From Bacteroidota bacterium (GTDB taxonomy: Bacteria > Bacteroidota > Bacteroidia > Cytophagales > Cyclobacteriaceae), in the NCBI GenBank assembly GCA_018267195.1, contig JAFDYY010000017.1, positions 1 to 56,741 on the forward strand: 56,741 nucleotides of DNA, read 5' to 3'. The translations under genes and the position numbers were made by a program. Shown piece after piece: positions 10,201 through 17,893 of this stretch (the first letter of the stretch is position 1; the number at the start of each line of letters is the position of its first letter). Under the pieces are notes generated by a model. The model searched no databases, was not told the DNA's origin, and worked only from the letters and a program-made list of their open reading frames with translations.

Positions 10201-10456
10201 TGGAGTCAGTAAGAAATCCGCCATACAAAATGGGTAATACTCCGCAATAGATAAACGAGGATTTACCACTTCCTGATGGACCGATTACACCCACAAACCG
10301 GCTCTTCGAAAGTTTGAGCAACACTTCGTCACTCTGGCCTTCCCGGCCAAAGAATAAATGACTCTCTTCTACTTTAAAAGGACGCAAACCGGGAAAGGGG
10401 TTGTCGGTGCCAACGGTTGTGGGCGAACCCGGCAAATCATCAACGATCTGGTTCAT
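7280..10456 (-). CDS. nSTAND1 NTPase with membrane segment, coiled coil and WD40 propeller
   Basis: A protein of 1058 residues. The nSTAND1-type NTPase domain (about 18-430) opens with Asn-Pro-Phe-Pro-Gly-Leu-Arg-Pro-Phe and has a Walker A motif GPSGSGKSS at 59-67. Its Walker B strand with Asp-Gln-Phe-Glu-Glu-Leu lies at about 156-167, and an Arg-Ser-Asp sensor motif near 206. A single hydrophobic segment lies at about 505-529, preceded by a basic stretch, then an Ala/Glu/Lys/Gln-rich coiled coil (about 530-650) with internal repeats. WD40 repeats fill about 690-1020. STAND proteins are signal-triggered NTPase switches that oligomerise. If the membrane segment is real, the NTPase is cytoplasmic and the WD40 part periplasmic. 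It starts 8 bases after the TIR-like gene, and a TIR-STAND pairing suggests that they work together. Confidence 0.88.
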   Translation of the reverse strand: MNQIVDDLPGSPTTVGTDNPFPGLRPFKVEESHLFFGREGQSDEVLLKLSKSRFVGVIGPSGSGKSSFIYCGVLPILYGGFLTDSSPNWEVVVTRPGAGPIDNLAESLLKSSKEYNYADPEDKKIKRTIVSTLLRSSSLGLVEAIQQSRRSADINYLVLVDQFEELFRFKDSTDPNSVNETLAFVNLLMEAVNYEDSPIYVAITMRSDFIGDCAQFPELTRKINDSHYLIPQMTRDQKRRAIEGPVAVGNAKIAPRLTQQLLNDLGDNPDQLPILQHALMRTWSYWSKYRDYEDEALDLKHYEAIGTMKEALSMHANEAYDELEEDQKRICEVMFKAITEKKGESFGIRRPTRLNEIASIADVSENEVVEVIEKFREPGRSLLTPGHGLPLGSKSMIDISHESLMRIWVRLKNWVDDEADAVQMYLRLAEAANMYQVGKAGLWRPPDLQLALNWQVKHKPTLVWGQRYHPAFERTIIFLEYSKKEFETEQRIKELEAKRKLERARTTAIVFGIMTIFALIALVYAFVQKGVADEKQQEALVNAQKAIEQTKIAETERKKAEVAAALAIKQQKIAEENAIEAKRQQKLAEEAKLRADANALLAEQNAEEAKKQQKIAEAQKKKADDNAAAAIKAQKEAERERYLAVARSIALKSKELNDNETAALLAQQAYNFNTRFNGYAYDNDIYNGLFYALRNYNNPLTLSLEGHNKGAVRALVTRDNNASIFSGGSDGKVLRWSQTNGTWTHEVLKEFSVTDGANTNVTYAVYALDISPDGNYLAVGGLYNADRDNNYAMLINLNTPKADPVKILGYKSDIEHINFTLDGKGFYARCNSGKSIMYSDLKTAREVISPTEKITSIDLSPDGTKLAGAGTDGNLYIWDIKNNYAPTKYSVLKQGKDILAIQFMPDSRGVVIGDEEGIIRIFNSGIVIRTLTGHTSQIEQIKFSHSGQFMATASKDGSVRLWNINQLAEEPQVLADHDWVWSVAFTPDDEQLMAGIHTREETVKGVNQTIHAWPTKIKTMSTQLCGYVKQNLNQSDWNLYMKGLKYEATCSNLPPNNK

Positions 10457-10464
10457 ACTGTTTG

Positions 10465-11892
10465 TTATTTAAATTCCTGTAAAAAAAATTTTAAATGATC
10501 TATGGATTTAGATGAATCGCTGTTAATCAACGTAAGGTTTTGATTTTTATAACTGTCTATATTTCCCATGCCAACTAATGCTTTTCCCTGAATGGGTTTG
10601 TTTCTTCCGAAGCCGGGGGCTTTCAGGAGATCTAGAATTTTCATACGCACCCACTGGTCGTTTACTTTTCCTTTAAAGATGACGGCCCCGTCAAAGTTGC
10701 GCAGGTTTTCAATGTGCCGTTTGCGCACTTCCAGCAGATCGCCTTCGAAGGCGGGTATCAATACATTAAATCCTGATTTTTCTATTGCCTCGCGAAACGG
10801 AGCCACTTCAAGTTGATCTACTTTGTCGTGTACTAAATAGATAAATTTTCCGGTAGTTGAATTGATGGCCCTATTCTCGGACGATTCCATCAGTTCTTCC
10901 CGCATAATATTCTTGAAATCTTCTAAAGGGTTTTGCAAAATCTCCGCCCCTTCCTGGGCTTCCGTATCCCGGCGGATAGTATCGATAAAAGCCTTCTGGC
11001 GGTCGCTCGCATTTTTCAGGTTTTGAGAAATCCAGATCAAGCGCAGAAATTCTTCTTTGCCTTGCCGTTTTGCTACGGCTACTTCGGCTGCTATTTTATT
11101 TTGTACATCTACGACCGAGCGGTCGCCTTCTTCAGGGATTTCACCATAGGCACTTCCAATCAGGTGAACCGACATGGAACACGATTCTATATCTTTTCTT
11201 ACTTCCCGTTCCAAATCTGCGAGGCGTTGCGGTAATGTGTGATTAGGCAACACCGCAAAACCATGACGAAGCAACTCGCGCTTAATAATATTTCGCTGCA
11301 CGGACAGATCGTGTCCGGTTTCAGCCAGGTAAATGGTTTTGCGTTTAAAAATATTTTTAACACTTCCGCTTTTCGATTCTCCCTGTTTAATCAACAGCAG
11401 CGATTCGTGAATGTCGTAGGCTAAATCCACTAACTTCATCCAGTATTGTTTCTCTGCTTCCTGGCTAAAGAAATCGGCATACTCTTTCATCAGGCCTGTT
11501 TCGGCATCTAATTGATACATTTCATAGCCAATGGAATCGCGTAGCCGGGGAGGTTGTTCCTGTATAGTGAGGGGTGATTTTAAAACCTTAAATACCCGGT
11601 TGGCCGGAGAGCCTGAAGTATTTTTATAAAACTGCTCTACTAAATCCAGGCAACGACCGGATTGCGTAAAATCTTTCGTGAGGATCGCTACCAATACGGC
11701 CGCATTATCCATGGCCGGAGCGGTGGCTGTATCAAATTCCGATTTAATAACGATTACAGGTTTGGATCCCAGCACCTGATACAGCATCAATTCCAAAAAT
11801 TTTCTAAACTGCGTTACCCAACCTTGCTCGTTTTTCTTTTCGGTTTCGTTGTCTTTTTCTGCGAATGTAATAAGTACGTCTATGTCTGTCAT
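10465..11892 (-). CDS. Protein with three TIR-like modules
   Basis: A protein of 475 residues. Module 1 (about 1-165) begins Asp-Ile-Asp-Val-Leu-Ile-Thr-Phe, a typical TIR first strand, and has Ser78-Gly-Arg-Cys81. Catalytic NAD-cleaving TIRs usually have Glu three residues after this Cys; here that position is Leu84, with Asp83 and Glu86 nearby. Module 2 (about 185-335) resembles a TIR/DUF4062-type fold, with an Ile-Tyr-Leu-Ala strand and a helix of Glu-Arg-Glu-Val-Arg-Lys-Asp-Ile-Glu. Module 3 (about 348-445) starts Lys-Phe-Ile-Tyr-Leu-Val and has Gln-Trp-Val-Arg near 413. No signal peptide or membrane segment is seen, so it is cytoplasmic. It lies between the transporter-like and STAND genes with gaps of 12 and 8 bases. 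It could be a signalling adaptor rather than an NADase; the module assignment rests on pattern only. Confidence 0.72.
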   Translation of the reverse strand: MTDIDVLITFAEKDNETEKKNEQGWVTQFRKFLELMLYQVLGSKPVIVIKSEFDTATAPAMDNAAVLVAILTKDFTQSGRCLDLVEQFYKNTSGSPANRVFKVLKSPLTIQEQPPRLRDSIGYEMYQLDAETGLMKEYADFFSQEAEKQYWMKLVDLAYDIHESLLLIKQGESKSGSVKNIFKRKTIYLAETGHDLSVQRNIIKRELLRHGFAVLPNHTLPQRLADLEREVRKDIESCSMSVHLIGSAYGEIPEEGDRSVVDVQNKIAAEVAVAKRQGKEEFLRLIWISQNLKNASDRQKAFIDTIRRDTEAQEGAEILQNPLEDFKNIMREELMESSENRAINSTTGKFIYLVHDKVDQLEVAPFREAIEKSGFNVLIPAFEGDLLEVRKRHIENLRNFDGAVIFKGKVNDQWVRMKILDLLKAPGFGRNKPIQGKALVGMGNIDSYKNQNLTLINSDSSKSIDHLKFFLQEFK

Positions 11893-11904
11893 ACGATTAA
11901 AAAA

Positions 11905-14900
11905 TTATACGGCTTGTTGTTGTTTTTTCTTTTCGGTTACATTGTAAATAAGACCCTGTGCCAGATCGTGATGGCTGGCCAGCACAAAATAGAAATCAAT
12001 CAACTCAATTTTAAACACGACTGATCTTTCTAACGCTTCTACTTCGGTAATCTTGGGCACCGGGCCTTCCTGAAACAGATCGCCAAATACTTCACCTTGC
12101 TTCCGTACGGTAATTTCCTGTCCTTCTTTCTTTAAACGCACTTCGCCCGAGGCTACAATTAAAATGGGAGTTTCCACCGTAGTAATCATAAGCTTATCGC
12201 GTGTCTGTAAAATTACCGGCTGAATTTTGTCGGAAAGATCGCTAAGTACTTTTCCGGTTATTCGGTTAAATACCGATAGCTTCTTAATAAACATTACCAT
12301 TTCAATAAACAAAAAGAAGCCGTCCTCTAACCCATCGAGCAATTGGTTGTTTTCAATAGACGAATCCAGAAATTTTTTGTCGCGATAGGGAAGCCTTTCG
12401 GCAACATCAGCATAGGCCCTTTTGTCTTTGTTGTAAATTACCCAAGCCGTTGTTTCTTGTATAAGTTTATCCTGGTTAAACATTTGGCTGATCAGCCCCC
12501 GGCTCACTCTGAAATTATCAATATAGGCCGTAACATGAGCCGCACAGGCTTTGGTCCAACGGTTGTTGAAATTAAAATCCCGGTTTAGTATGTAATTGAT
12601 GGTTTGAATGGCCCGGTAGCTTTCGCGCGGGAAATAAATTTGTAGTTTCTCCAGTTTATCTTCGGTTGACGAGTCGTCCAGCAACGGAATGAGTTTGGGT
12701 TTTAAATCCTGATCGACAAACAGATCGAGCAGCTCCAGCGCATACTGAATACTGTCGGGAGTTCCGGCTTCAATATTTTCTTTTACCAACTGAACCGACT
12801 CCGGGTCATACAAAAGGGAAAGCAACAAAGTAAGGTGATCGTAATTATCGCGGATTTCCTCCTGAAGGGCTTCCCTCAAAAAAAGATAGATCGGTTCATC
12901 GGGAATTTCATCCAAGGCAGCAATGTTCCACAAAGTTTTGCTCATCTCTGTATCGAGCAGGTCTTTTACGGCCAACACCTCGCGCCCTTTGGCCTGGTAA
13001 TTAATAAACCGGAGGGCATATAATATTTGTTTAACAATGCGCTTATCAGGATAATCAATTTTTTTCCACAATAATTGCAACCCCTCATCGCCCCCAATGT
13101 GCCCGATTATCTGAATGAGTTTTACCATGACCAACTCACTCTGACCCGATTTATGAAATGCCGTTTCTAAATGGATAAGCGCAGCCGGGCCGGCTTCTTT
13201 TAGTGCGGAGGCAGCCTGATGCGAATATTGCGGAGACGACAGCATATCAATCAATACCGTCCAGGTTTCCTGGCGTTTTACCTTGCGGGCCGTAAGGATC
13301 GCCTCTCCCCGCACTTTGGGGTCGGCATCGCGCAAGAGTTCCAACAAAATAAAAATGGTTTTGGTGTTGGTTAACTTACGCATAAACTTAGCCGCCAGCA
13401 TCCGGTCGGTTTGTTTTACTGACTTACTCAACTTCATCAGTTTATCGGGCGAGATAGAAAGTAAATCACTGTCTTCTGCCAACCCGGCTGCCTGCGAGGC
13501 CAACCCCTTTACTTCGCTTTTCTCTTCGGGCACAATACCCAACTCGGCAATTTTATCGAGGGCAAATTGTTTTACCCGTTTAATTGAGCTTTCCGACAAA
13601 GAAACAATAGACGATTCAAACAAAGCCGGCTCCAGTTTTTCCATCAGCTTTAATCCATAGATTACCTTGCTCTCGGCATCGCTTTTTATTTCTTTGTCGA
13701 GCACACTATCCATGGTATATTCCTTCACCACATCTTTCTCTACAGCCTCTTTGTTTTTAATCAGCGATGACTGCAGAGTATGCTTATACCCCTGATACAT
13801 TTTGTTAGCTACAAAATACCAGATTACCAGAAATACAGCCGTAAAGGCGGTAACGGAAAGCAGGTTAAAGAAATGAAACTGATTAATTAAAACAATCAGT
13901 CCACCCGCAATGGTACTGGCTAAAGCAAAAACAACTCCTTCAATTTTTGTCTGCGTATCAATTTTAATGGATTTATCGATGGGTACGTAGTAGAATTTAA
14001 AAATGGGCGTATCCAATGCATCGCGCAGCATGTTGATAAATAATTTGCTCATGGCGATGGCAATAAAAAAATAAATTACCTGATTCTTCCCCGACACGGT
14101 GGCATCGAAACCAAAAAATGAACCCAGCAGAAAGGCTACTACCGTAAAGATAAAAACCACGATGGGGTTGATAATCATAGCCACACGCAACCCATAGTCT
14201 TGTGCAATACGGTCGGTAATAAACGTGGTGAAAATAAAACTCAGGATAACGATAGTCGCTTCAAACAGACTTAAGAAAATACTTAGTGAATTTTGGTTGG
14301 TGTACTGAACCACCGAAACGTTGTAAAACGAGTAGTCAACAAACCGGAGGGCAATGAGCGACACCACAATAAAAGAGGCCAGCAGCATAATGTATTTGTT
14401 GCCCAAAAATTGCCAGGGCGACAATTTTTTCATGTCTTCTTCTACCACTGCAATAGCCGTATTTTTTCTGAAGTATTTCCAACTAAGGATGATAAAAGCG
14501 ATCAGGTAACTGATAATACTAATCAGGGCAATGGTGTATAAGGCTTCTACGCTTAGCCCCGAAGTAATTAAAATGGGAATTGAAAAAAAGGCAATGATGG
14601 AAGCAATGTCTGTACCCACATCCACACTGCCAATTAACCGCTTACCTACCCGCACATTAAACATACGCCCAAAAGCTCCCCAAAAAACCAATTGTACAAT
14701 AAACGTAACCGGAAGGATCAGGGCGAAACCAAACTCGAACAAGATTCTGACATCCTGCACATAGTTTTTGCCAAATTCAATAAACGCTGTGGCGGCCACC
14801 ACCAGCAACAAGTTGAAAATGGCTAATGATGAAAATGAAATCTTGCCTTGTAAAAAATTGTATATAACGGTAATAAGAACGCCAAAAGCCCCGGAATATA

Positions 14901-15081
14901 AAAGTATAATGGGCAAATCATCTTTCTCGCTAAAGTCCGGAAGACCTAAAAGCAGCGATTGGGAAGCCACCGCAAACGTGGCCAAAAACAAGCCCATCAA
15001 AAAACTCATAATGAGCAAAAGCCCTACTCTCCCCTCTTCATCGGGTTCTACATCCAACTTTTTCCATAGTACTTTCAGCAT
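11905..15081 (-). CDS. Nucleotide-transporter-like (Npt/NTT) membrane protein with HEAT repeats and cNMP-binding-like domain
   Basis: A protein of 1058 residues in three parts. Residues about 18-430 hold roughly twelve membrane segments in the style of the ATP/ADP translocase-type (Npt1/Npt2, NTT) or major facilitator families. Residues about 470-880 are helical HEAT-like repeats (for example Leu-Arg-Asp-Ala-Asp-Pro-Lys-Val-Arg-Gly-Glu-Ala). Residues about 934-1050 resemble a cyclic-nucleotide-binding jelly roll. In the last part the phosphate-binding cassette reads Phe-Gly-Asp-Leu-Phe (999-1003) and Pro-Val-Pro-Lys, lacking the Arg that normally contacts the cyclic phosphate, so cNMP binding is doubtful. 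Known NTT proteins swap or import nucleotides across the inner membrane; the substrate here cannot be told. It is the first gene of the left operon, and an NTT-HEAT-cNBD fusion suggests a regulated or sensory transporter. Confidence 0.78.
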   Translation of the reverse strand: MLKVLWKKLDVEPDEEGRVGLLLIMSFLMGLFLATFAVASQSLLLGLPDFSEKDDLPIILLYSGAFGVLITVIYNFLQGKISFSSLAIFNLLLVVAATAFIEFGKNYVQDVRILFEFGFALILPVTFIVQLVFWGAFGRMFNVRVGKRLIGSVDVGTDIASIIAFFSIPILITSGLSVEALYTIALISIISYLIAFIILSWKYFRKNTAIAVVEEDMKKLSPWQFLGNKYIMLLASFIVVSLIALRFVDYSFYNVSVVQYTNQNSLSIFLSLFEATIVILSFIFTTFITDRIAQDYGLRVAMIINPIVVFIFTVVAFLLGSFFGFDATVSGKNQVIYFFIAIAMSKLFINMLRDALDTPIFKFYYVPIDKSIKIDTQTKIEGVVFALASTIAGGLIVLINQFHFFNLLSVTAFTAVFLVIWYFVANKMYQGYKHTLQSSLIKNKEAVEKDVVKEYTMDSVLDKEIKSDAESKVIYGLKLMEKLEPALFESSIVSLSESSIKRVKQFALDKIAELGIVPEEKSEVKGLASQAAGLAEDSDLLSISPDKLMKLSKSVKQTDRMLAAKFMRKLTNTKTIFILLELLRDADPKVRGEAILTARKVKRQETWTVLIDMLSSPQYSHQAASALKEAGPAALIHLETAFHKSGQSELVMVKLIQIIGHIGGDEGLQLLWKKIDYPDKRIVKQILYALRFINYQAKGREVLAVKDLLDTEMSKTLWNIAALDEIPDEPIYLFLREALQEEIRDNYDHLTLLLSLLYDPESVQLVKENIEAGTPDSIQYALELLDLFVDQDLKPKLIPLLDDSSTEDKLEKLQIYFPRESYRAIQTINYILNRDFNFNNRWTKACAAHVTAYIDNFRVSRGLISQMFNQDKLIQETTAWVIYNKDKRAYADVAERLPYRDKKFLDSSIENNQLLDGLEDGFFLFIEMVMFIKKLSVFNRITGKVLSDLSDKIQPVILQTRDKLMITTVETPILIVASGEVRLKKEGQEITVRKQGEVFGDLFQEGPVPKITEVEALERSVVFKIELIDFYFVLASHHDLAQGLIYNVTEKKKQQQAV

Positions 15082-15148
15082 AGATTAGGCCTTAACCTGA
15101 TAAAAGTCATAAAATTTATAGTGAAATACAATTTTTTCACCTCATTTC

Positions 15149-15164
15149 TCACATGATTATGTGA
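15149..15164. promoter_or_regulatory. Perfect 16-base palindrome upstream of the left operon
   Basis: Arms TCACAT and ATGTGA are perfect inverted repeats around a GATT centre, 68 bases upstream of the first gene of the minus-strand operon and about 190 bases upstream of the divergent OmpA gene. The layout TCACA-N6-TGTGA has the arms of a CRP-type site in reversed order, so it is not a standard CRP box. An operator is inferred only from symmetry and position. Confidence 0.4.
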
Positions 15165-15350
15165 TCTATTTTTTTGAAGGGTATTCTTTAAAATCTTCTT
15201 TTTATACTTTTTTAATTGGATACTAAACTTGCGTTAGTAAATACCCCTACACTCCTCGTCTTGTATTTACATTGTAAGAAATCTTCTTGTTATGACTAAA
15301 TTGGGTCGCAATTATTTCATGACTTGCAAACATTTTTTTACCAAAAACCA

Positions 15351-17657
15351 ATGAAAACACTGGGTATCATAATCCTCCTTCTTGCATTTGTCTTTTCAGT
15401 CACCGGGCAAGACACAAAAAAATTAGCCGAAGCACAAAGGCTATTTGCTATTAAAAATTACGATAAAGCGCTGCCTCTTTTTCTTGAGGCCATTCAATCA
15501 GGAGTTAAAGACCCACTTGCTTTTTATCAAACCGGGGCTTGCTATGAACACGAACAAAATATTGATAATCAAATAAAAGCCATTCCATTTTATGAAAAAG
15601 CTTTAGCCTCAGGAAAGCATACCCCTGCCCTGCCCACCACCTTACAATACGATTTAGGCTGGCTTTACTTAAAGGACGAACAATTAGACAAGGCGTTCAT
15701 CGCATTTGATACTTATAAAACCACGACTAAAGATCCTAAAGCAAAAGCAGCGGCCGATAAGGCCAACGAAGTATGCCGCAATGCGGTGGCCATGATGTCG
15801 GTACCCAGAAATTTTTCAGTTCATCCCTTTCCAGGAACAATCAACAGCCCCTACACCGAGTACAACCCTACTGTATCGGCCGATGAGAGTGTTATGGCTT
15901 ATACCGCGCTAAGGCCAAATACTGGGCGCACCCGCTCGGGCGATAAATTCATTGAAGAAATATATGTATCGTATAACAAAGCAGGCAACTGGACTGAGCC
16001 CGTGCCCATCTCCATCGCCACCGACAAGAATGTAGGAACAGCCGGAATTTCGCCCGATGGCCAAAAACTAATGATCTTTATTGGCGGTATAACCGATCCG
16101 GGCAGCCTCTATCAGATAACCAAAGATGGAGACAGTTGGTCTAAGCCGAGCCTGCTGGCCGGTAGTATTAACTCGCCTTCTTCTATGGAAACCACTTGCA
16201 GCATTACCCCGGATGGCAAAACCATTTATTTTGCCAGCAACCGTGCCGGAGGAAAAGGTGGGCTCGACATCTGGAAAACAGAATTAAAAGCCGATGGAAA
16301 ATGGGGGCAACCTGTAAACCTTGGCCCCGAAATTAATTCGGCCGATAATGAAGATGCCCCGTTCATCCACCCCGACCAAAAGACTTTATTCTTTACATCG
16401 GATGGGCACAACACCATGGGCGGCAATGATATTTTTAAATCCAGTTTGGTAAACGGAAAGTGGACCCGCCCGGAAAACATGGGATACCCGGTTAACACTA
16501 CGGCCAACGACAACTATTTTACTTTACTGGCCGATGGCAGGCGTGGCTATTTTTCTTCCGACCGAAAAGGCGGCCAAGGCGCACAAGATATCTACTATAT
16601 AGACATGCCCGAAAACGCGTCATCTATTCCGCTTACCATGCTAAAGGGAAAAATCCTTAATGCCGAAACCGGAAAACCCATCCCTACAAAGATGTATGTG
16701 ATCGACAAGACCTCGAAAAAAGAAGTAGAATTTGTGTATGACCCCGATCCTAAAACAGGCGATTACCTGATTATCCTTCCGCCTTCAAAAAGCTATGATA
16801 TCGTAATTGAATCGGAAGACTTTTTACCCTATACGCTAAACGTAAACATTCCCAACCAAACCTATTTTTATGAGCTTTACCAAATGATCAACCTTCGCAC
16901 TATTAAACAGTTTGATGTGAAAGTAGGCCAGGAGGTAATTGTAAAAAATGCTTTCTATGATACCGATCAGGATGTAAAGACCGATCTCCGGAAAACACAT
17001 GAAGCTCAATTAGTAAAAAGCGGGAACGTAGATCCGTATGATATGATGATTGATCTGATTGCGGCCAAAGACAAGGACGGCATAGATTATTTAGTAAGTC
17101 TGATCGAACATACCGATCCGGTAGAGGCCGTTAACTTCAATGAAAAAGAAAATGCTAAAATAGAAGTGGCTTCGCGTACCTATTATTACGATGAAAGCGA
17201 TGAAAGCAAATTTGAACAAAAGCAGGTAGAAGGCAAAACTGTTTTCTCGCTGCCTACCATGGTCGTAACCGAAGAAGCAAAACGTCTGAAAGAAACTGCC
17301 AGTAAACCTCTAGTGTACGACAAGAATTTGCTTGCCAAGTTTGTAAAAGTATTTTTTGATCAGGGAAAAAATGATCTGAAAGACCAATACCATGCCCCGC
17401 TTAAAGACATTCTTCAAACACTGAACAGCAACCCTGGGCTGGGTATCGAAATATCAGGGTTCGCCTCGTCTGAGGGAACCGAAGAAGCCAACCGCGAGTT
17501 GTCTAACAAACGGGCTATTACGGTATTAGATTATTTTAATCATCAAGGCATCGTACGCAGGCGCATCGTAGCCAAAGGGTATGGCGCCTCCAAAGATGAA
17601 AAAGCTACTAAAGAAGAAGGCCGCAGAGTAGAAGTGCGGATCGTAGCCCTGAAATAA
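15351..17657 (+). CDS. OmpA-family protein with TPR and PD40 propeller
   Basis: A protein of 768 residues from the ATG at 15351, where a signal peptide starts (Met-Lys-Thr-Leu-Gly-Ile, ending Val-Thr-Gly-Gln). A TPR-like helical region (about 20-150) precedes a PD40/WD40-like beta-propeller (about 160-430) with repeats such as Ser-Pro-Asp-Gly-Gln-Lys-Leu and Thr-Pro-Asp-Gly-Lys-Thr-Ile-Tyr-Phe-Ala-Ser. A carboxypeptidase-regulatory-like domain follows (about 430-520). The OmpA C-terminal peptidoglycan-binding domain (about 660-765) has the Gly-Phe-Ala-Ser-Ser-Glu-Gly and final Arg-Arg-Val-Glu-Val-Arg motifs. This order resembles PorE of the type IX secretion system, but Bacteroidota carry many such paralogues. 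It probably links the outer membrane to peptidoglycan. It is divergent from the TIR/STAND operon. Confidence 0.85.
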   Translation: MKTLGIIILLLAFVFSVTGQDTKKLAEAQRLFAIKNYDKALPLFLEAIQSGVKDPLAFYQTGACYEHEQNIDNQIKAIPFYEKALASGKHTPALPTTLQYDLGWLYLKDEQLDKAFIAFDTYKTTTKDPKAKAAADKANEVCRNAVAMMSVPRNFSVHPFPGTINSPYTEYNPTVSADESVMAYTALRPNTGRTRSGDKFIEEIYVSYNKAGNWTEPVPISIATDKNVGTAGISPDGQKLMIFIGGITDPGSLYQITKDGDSWSKPSLLAGSINSPSSMETTCSITPDGKTIYFASNRAGGKGGLDIWKTELKADGKWGQPVNLGPEINSADNEDAPFIHPDQKTLFFTSDGHNTMGGNDIFKSSLVNGKWTRPENMGYPVNTTANDNYFTLLADGRRGYFSSDRKGGQGAQDIYYIDMPENASSIPLTMLKGKILNAETGKPIPTKMYVIDKTSKKEVEFVYDPDPKTGDYLIILPPSKSYDIVIESEDFLPYTLNVNIPNQTYFYELYQMINLRTIKQFDVKVGQEVIVKNAFYDTDQDVKTDLRKTHEAQLVKSGNVDPYDMMIDLIAAKDKDGIDYLVSLIEHTDPVEAVNFNEKENAKIEVASRTYYYDESDESKFEQKQVEGKTVFSLPTMVVTEEAKRLKETASKPLVYDKNLLAKFVKVFFDQGKNDLKDQYHAPLKDILQTLNSNPGLGIEISGFASSEGTEEANRELSNKRAITVLDYFNHQGIVRRRIVAKGYGASKDEKATKEEGRRVEVRIVALK

Positions 17658-17687
17658 TAATAAAATTTCATTTACCTCTTACAAAAG

Positions 17688-17709
17688 GTTGCCTCGAAAC
17701 CGGGGCAAC
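17688..17709 (+). terminator. Hairpin terminator after the OmpA/PD40 gene
   Basis: A nine-pair stem (GTTGCCTCG with CGGGGCAAC, one G-U pair) closes an AAAC loop 30 bases after the stop codon. Only a moderately T-rich stretch follows. It fits an intrinsic terminator for the plus-strand gene. Confidence 0.6.
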
Positions 17710-17745
17710 TATTATTACTCCTTTCGGCACAAACGCTGTATCTGA

Positions 17746-17793
17746 TTATCCCAAATCATACAGTAGGTTTTTCTATTTCATGATTTGGGATAA
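17746..17793. repeat. Long inverted repeat between convergent genes
   Basis: Two perfect 14-base arms (17746-17759 and 17780-17793; TTATCCCAAATCAT and its complement) are separated by 20 bases. It lies between the OmpA/PD40 gene and the convergent lipoprotein gene. It could fold into a stable hairpin acting as a second terminator or mRNA end, or be a small mobile repeat; the sequence alone does not decide. Confidence 0.65.
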
Positions 17794-17893
17794 AATTATA
17801 AGGTGTAGGAACGAGGTCTATAGCTTGGGCAAAAAGTATTTCTACTATTTTCGATAAACGTTTGATGTAAAATATACGGCCACAAAGGCCGGA

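Noticed and set aside
15149..15164. CRP binding site
   Set aside because: The half sites are in the wrong order for the CRP consensus; kept only as an unnamed palindrome.
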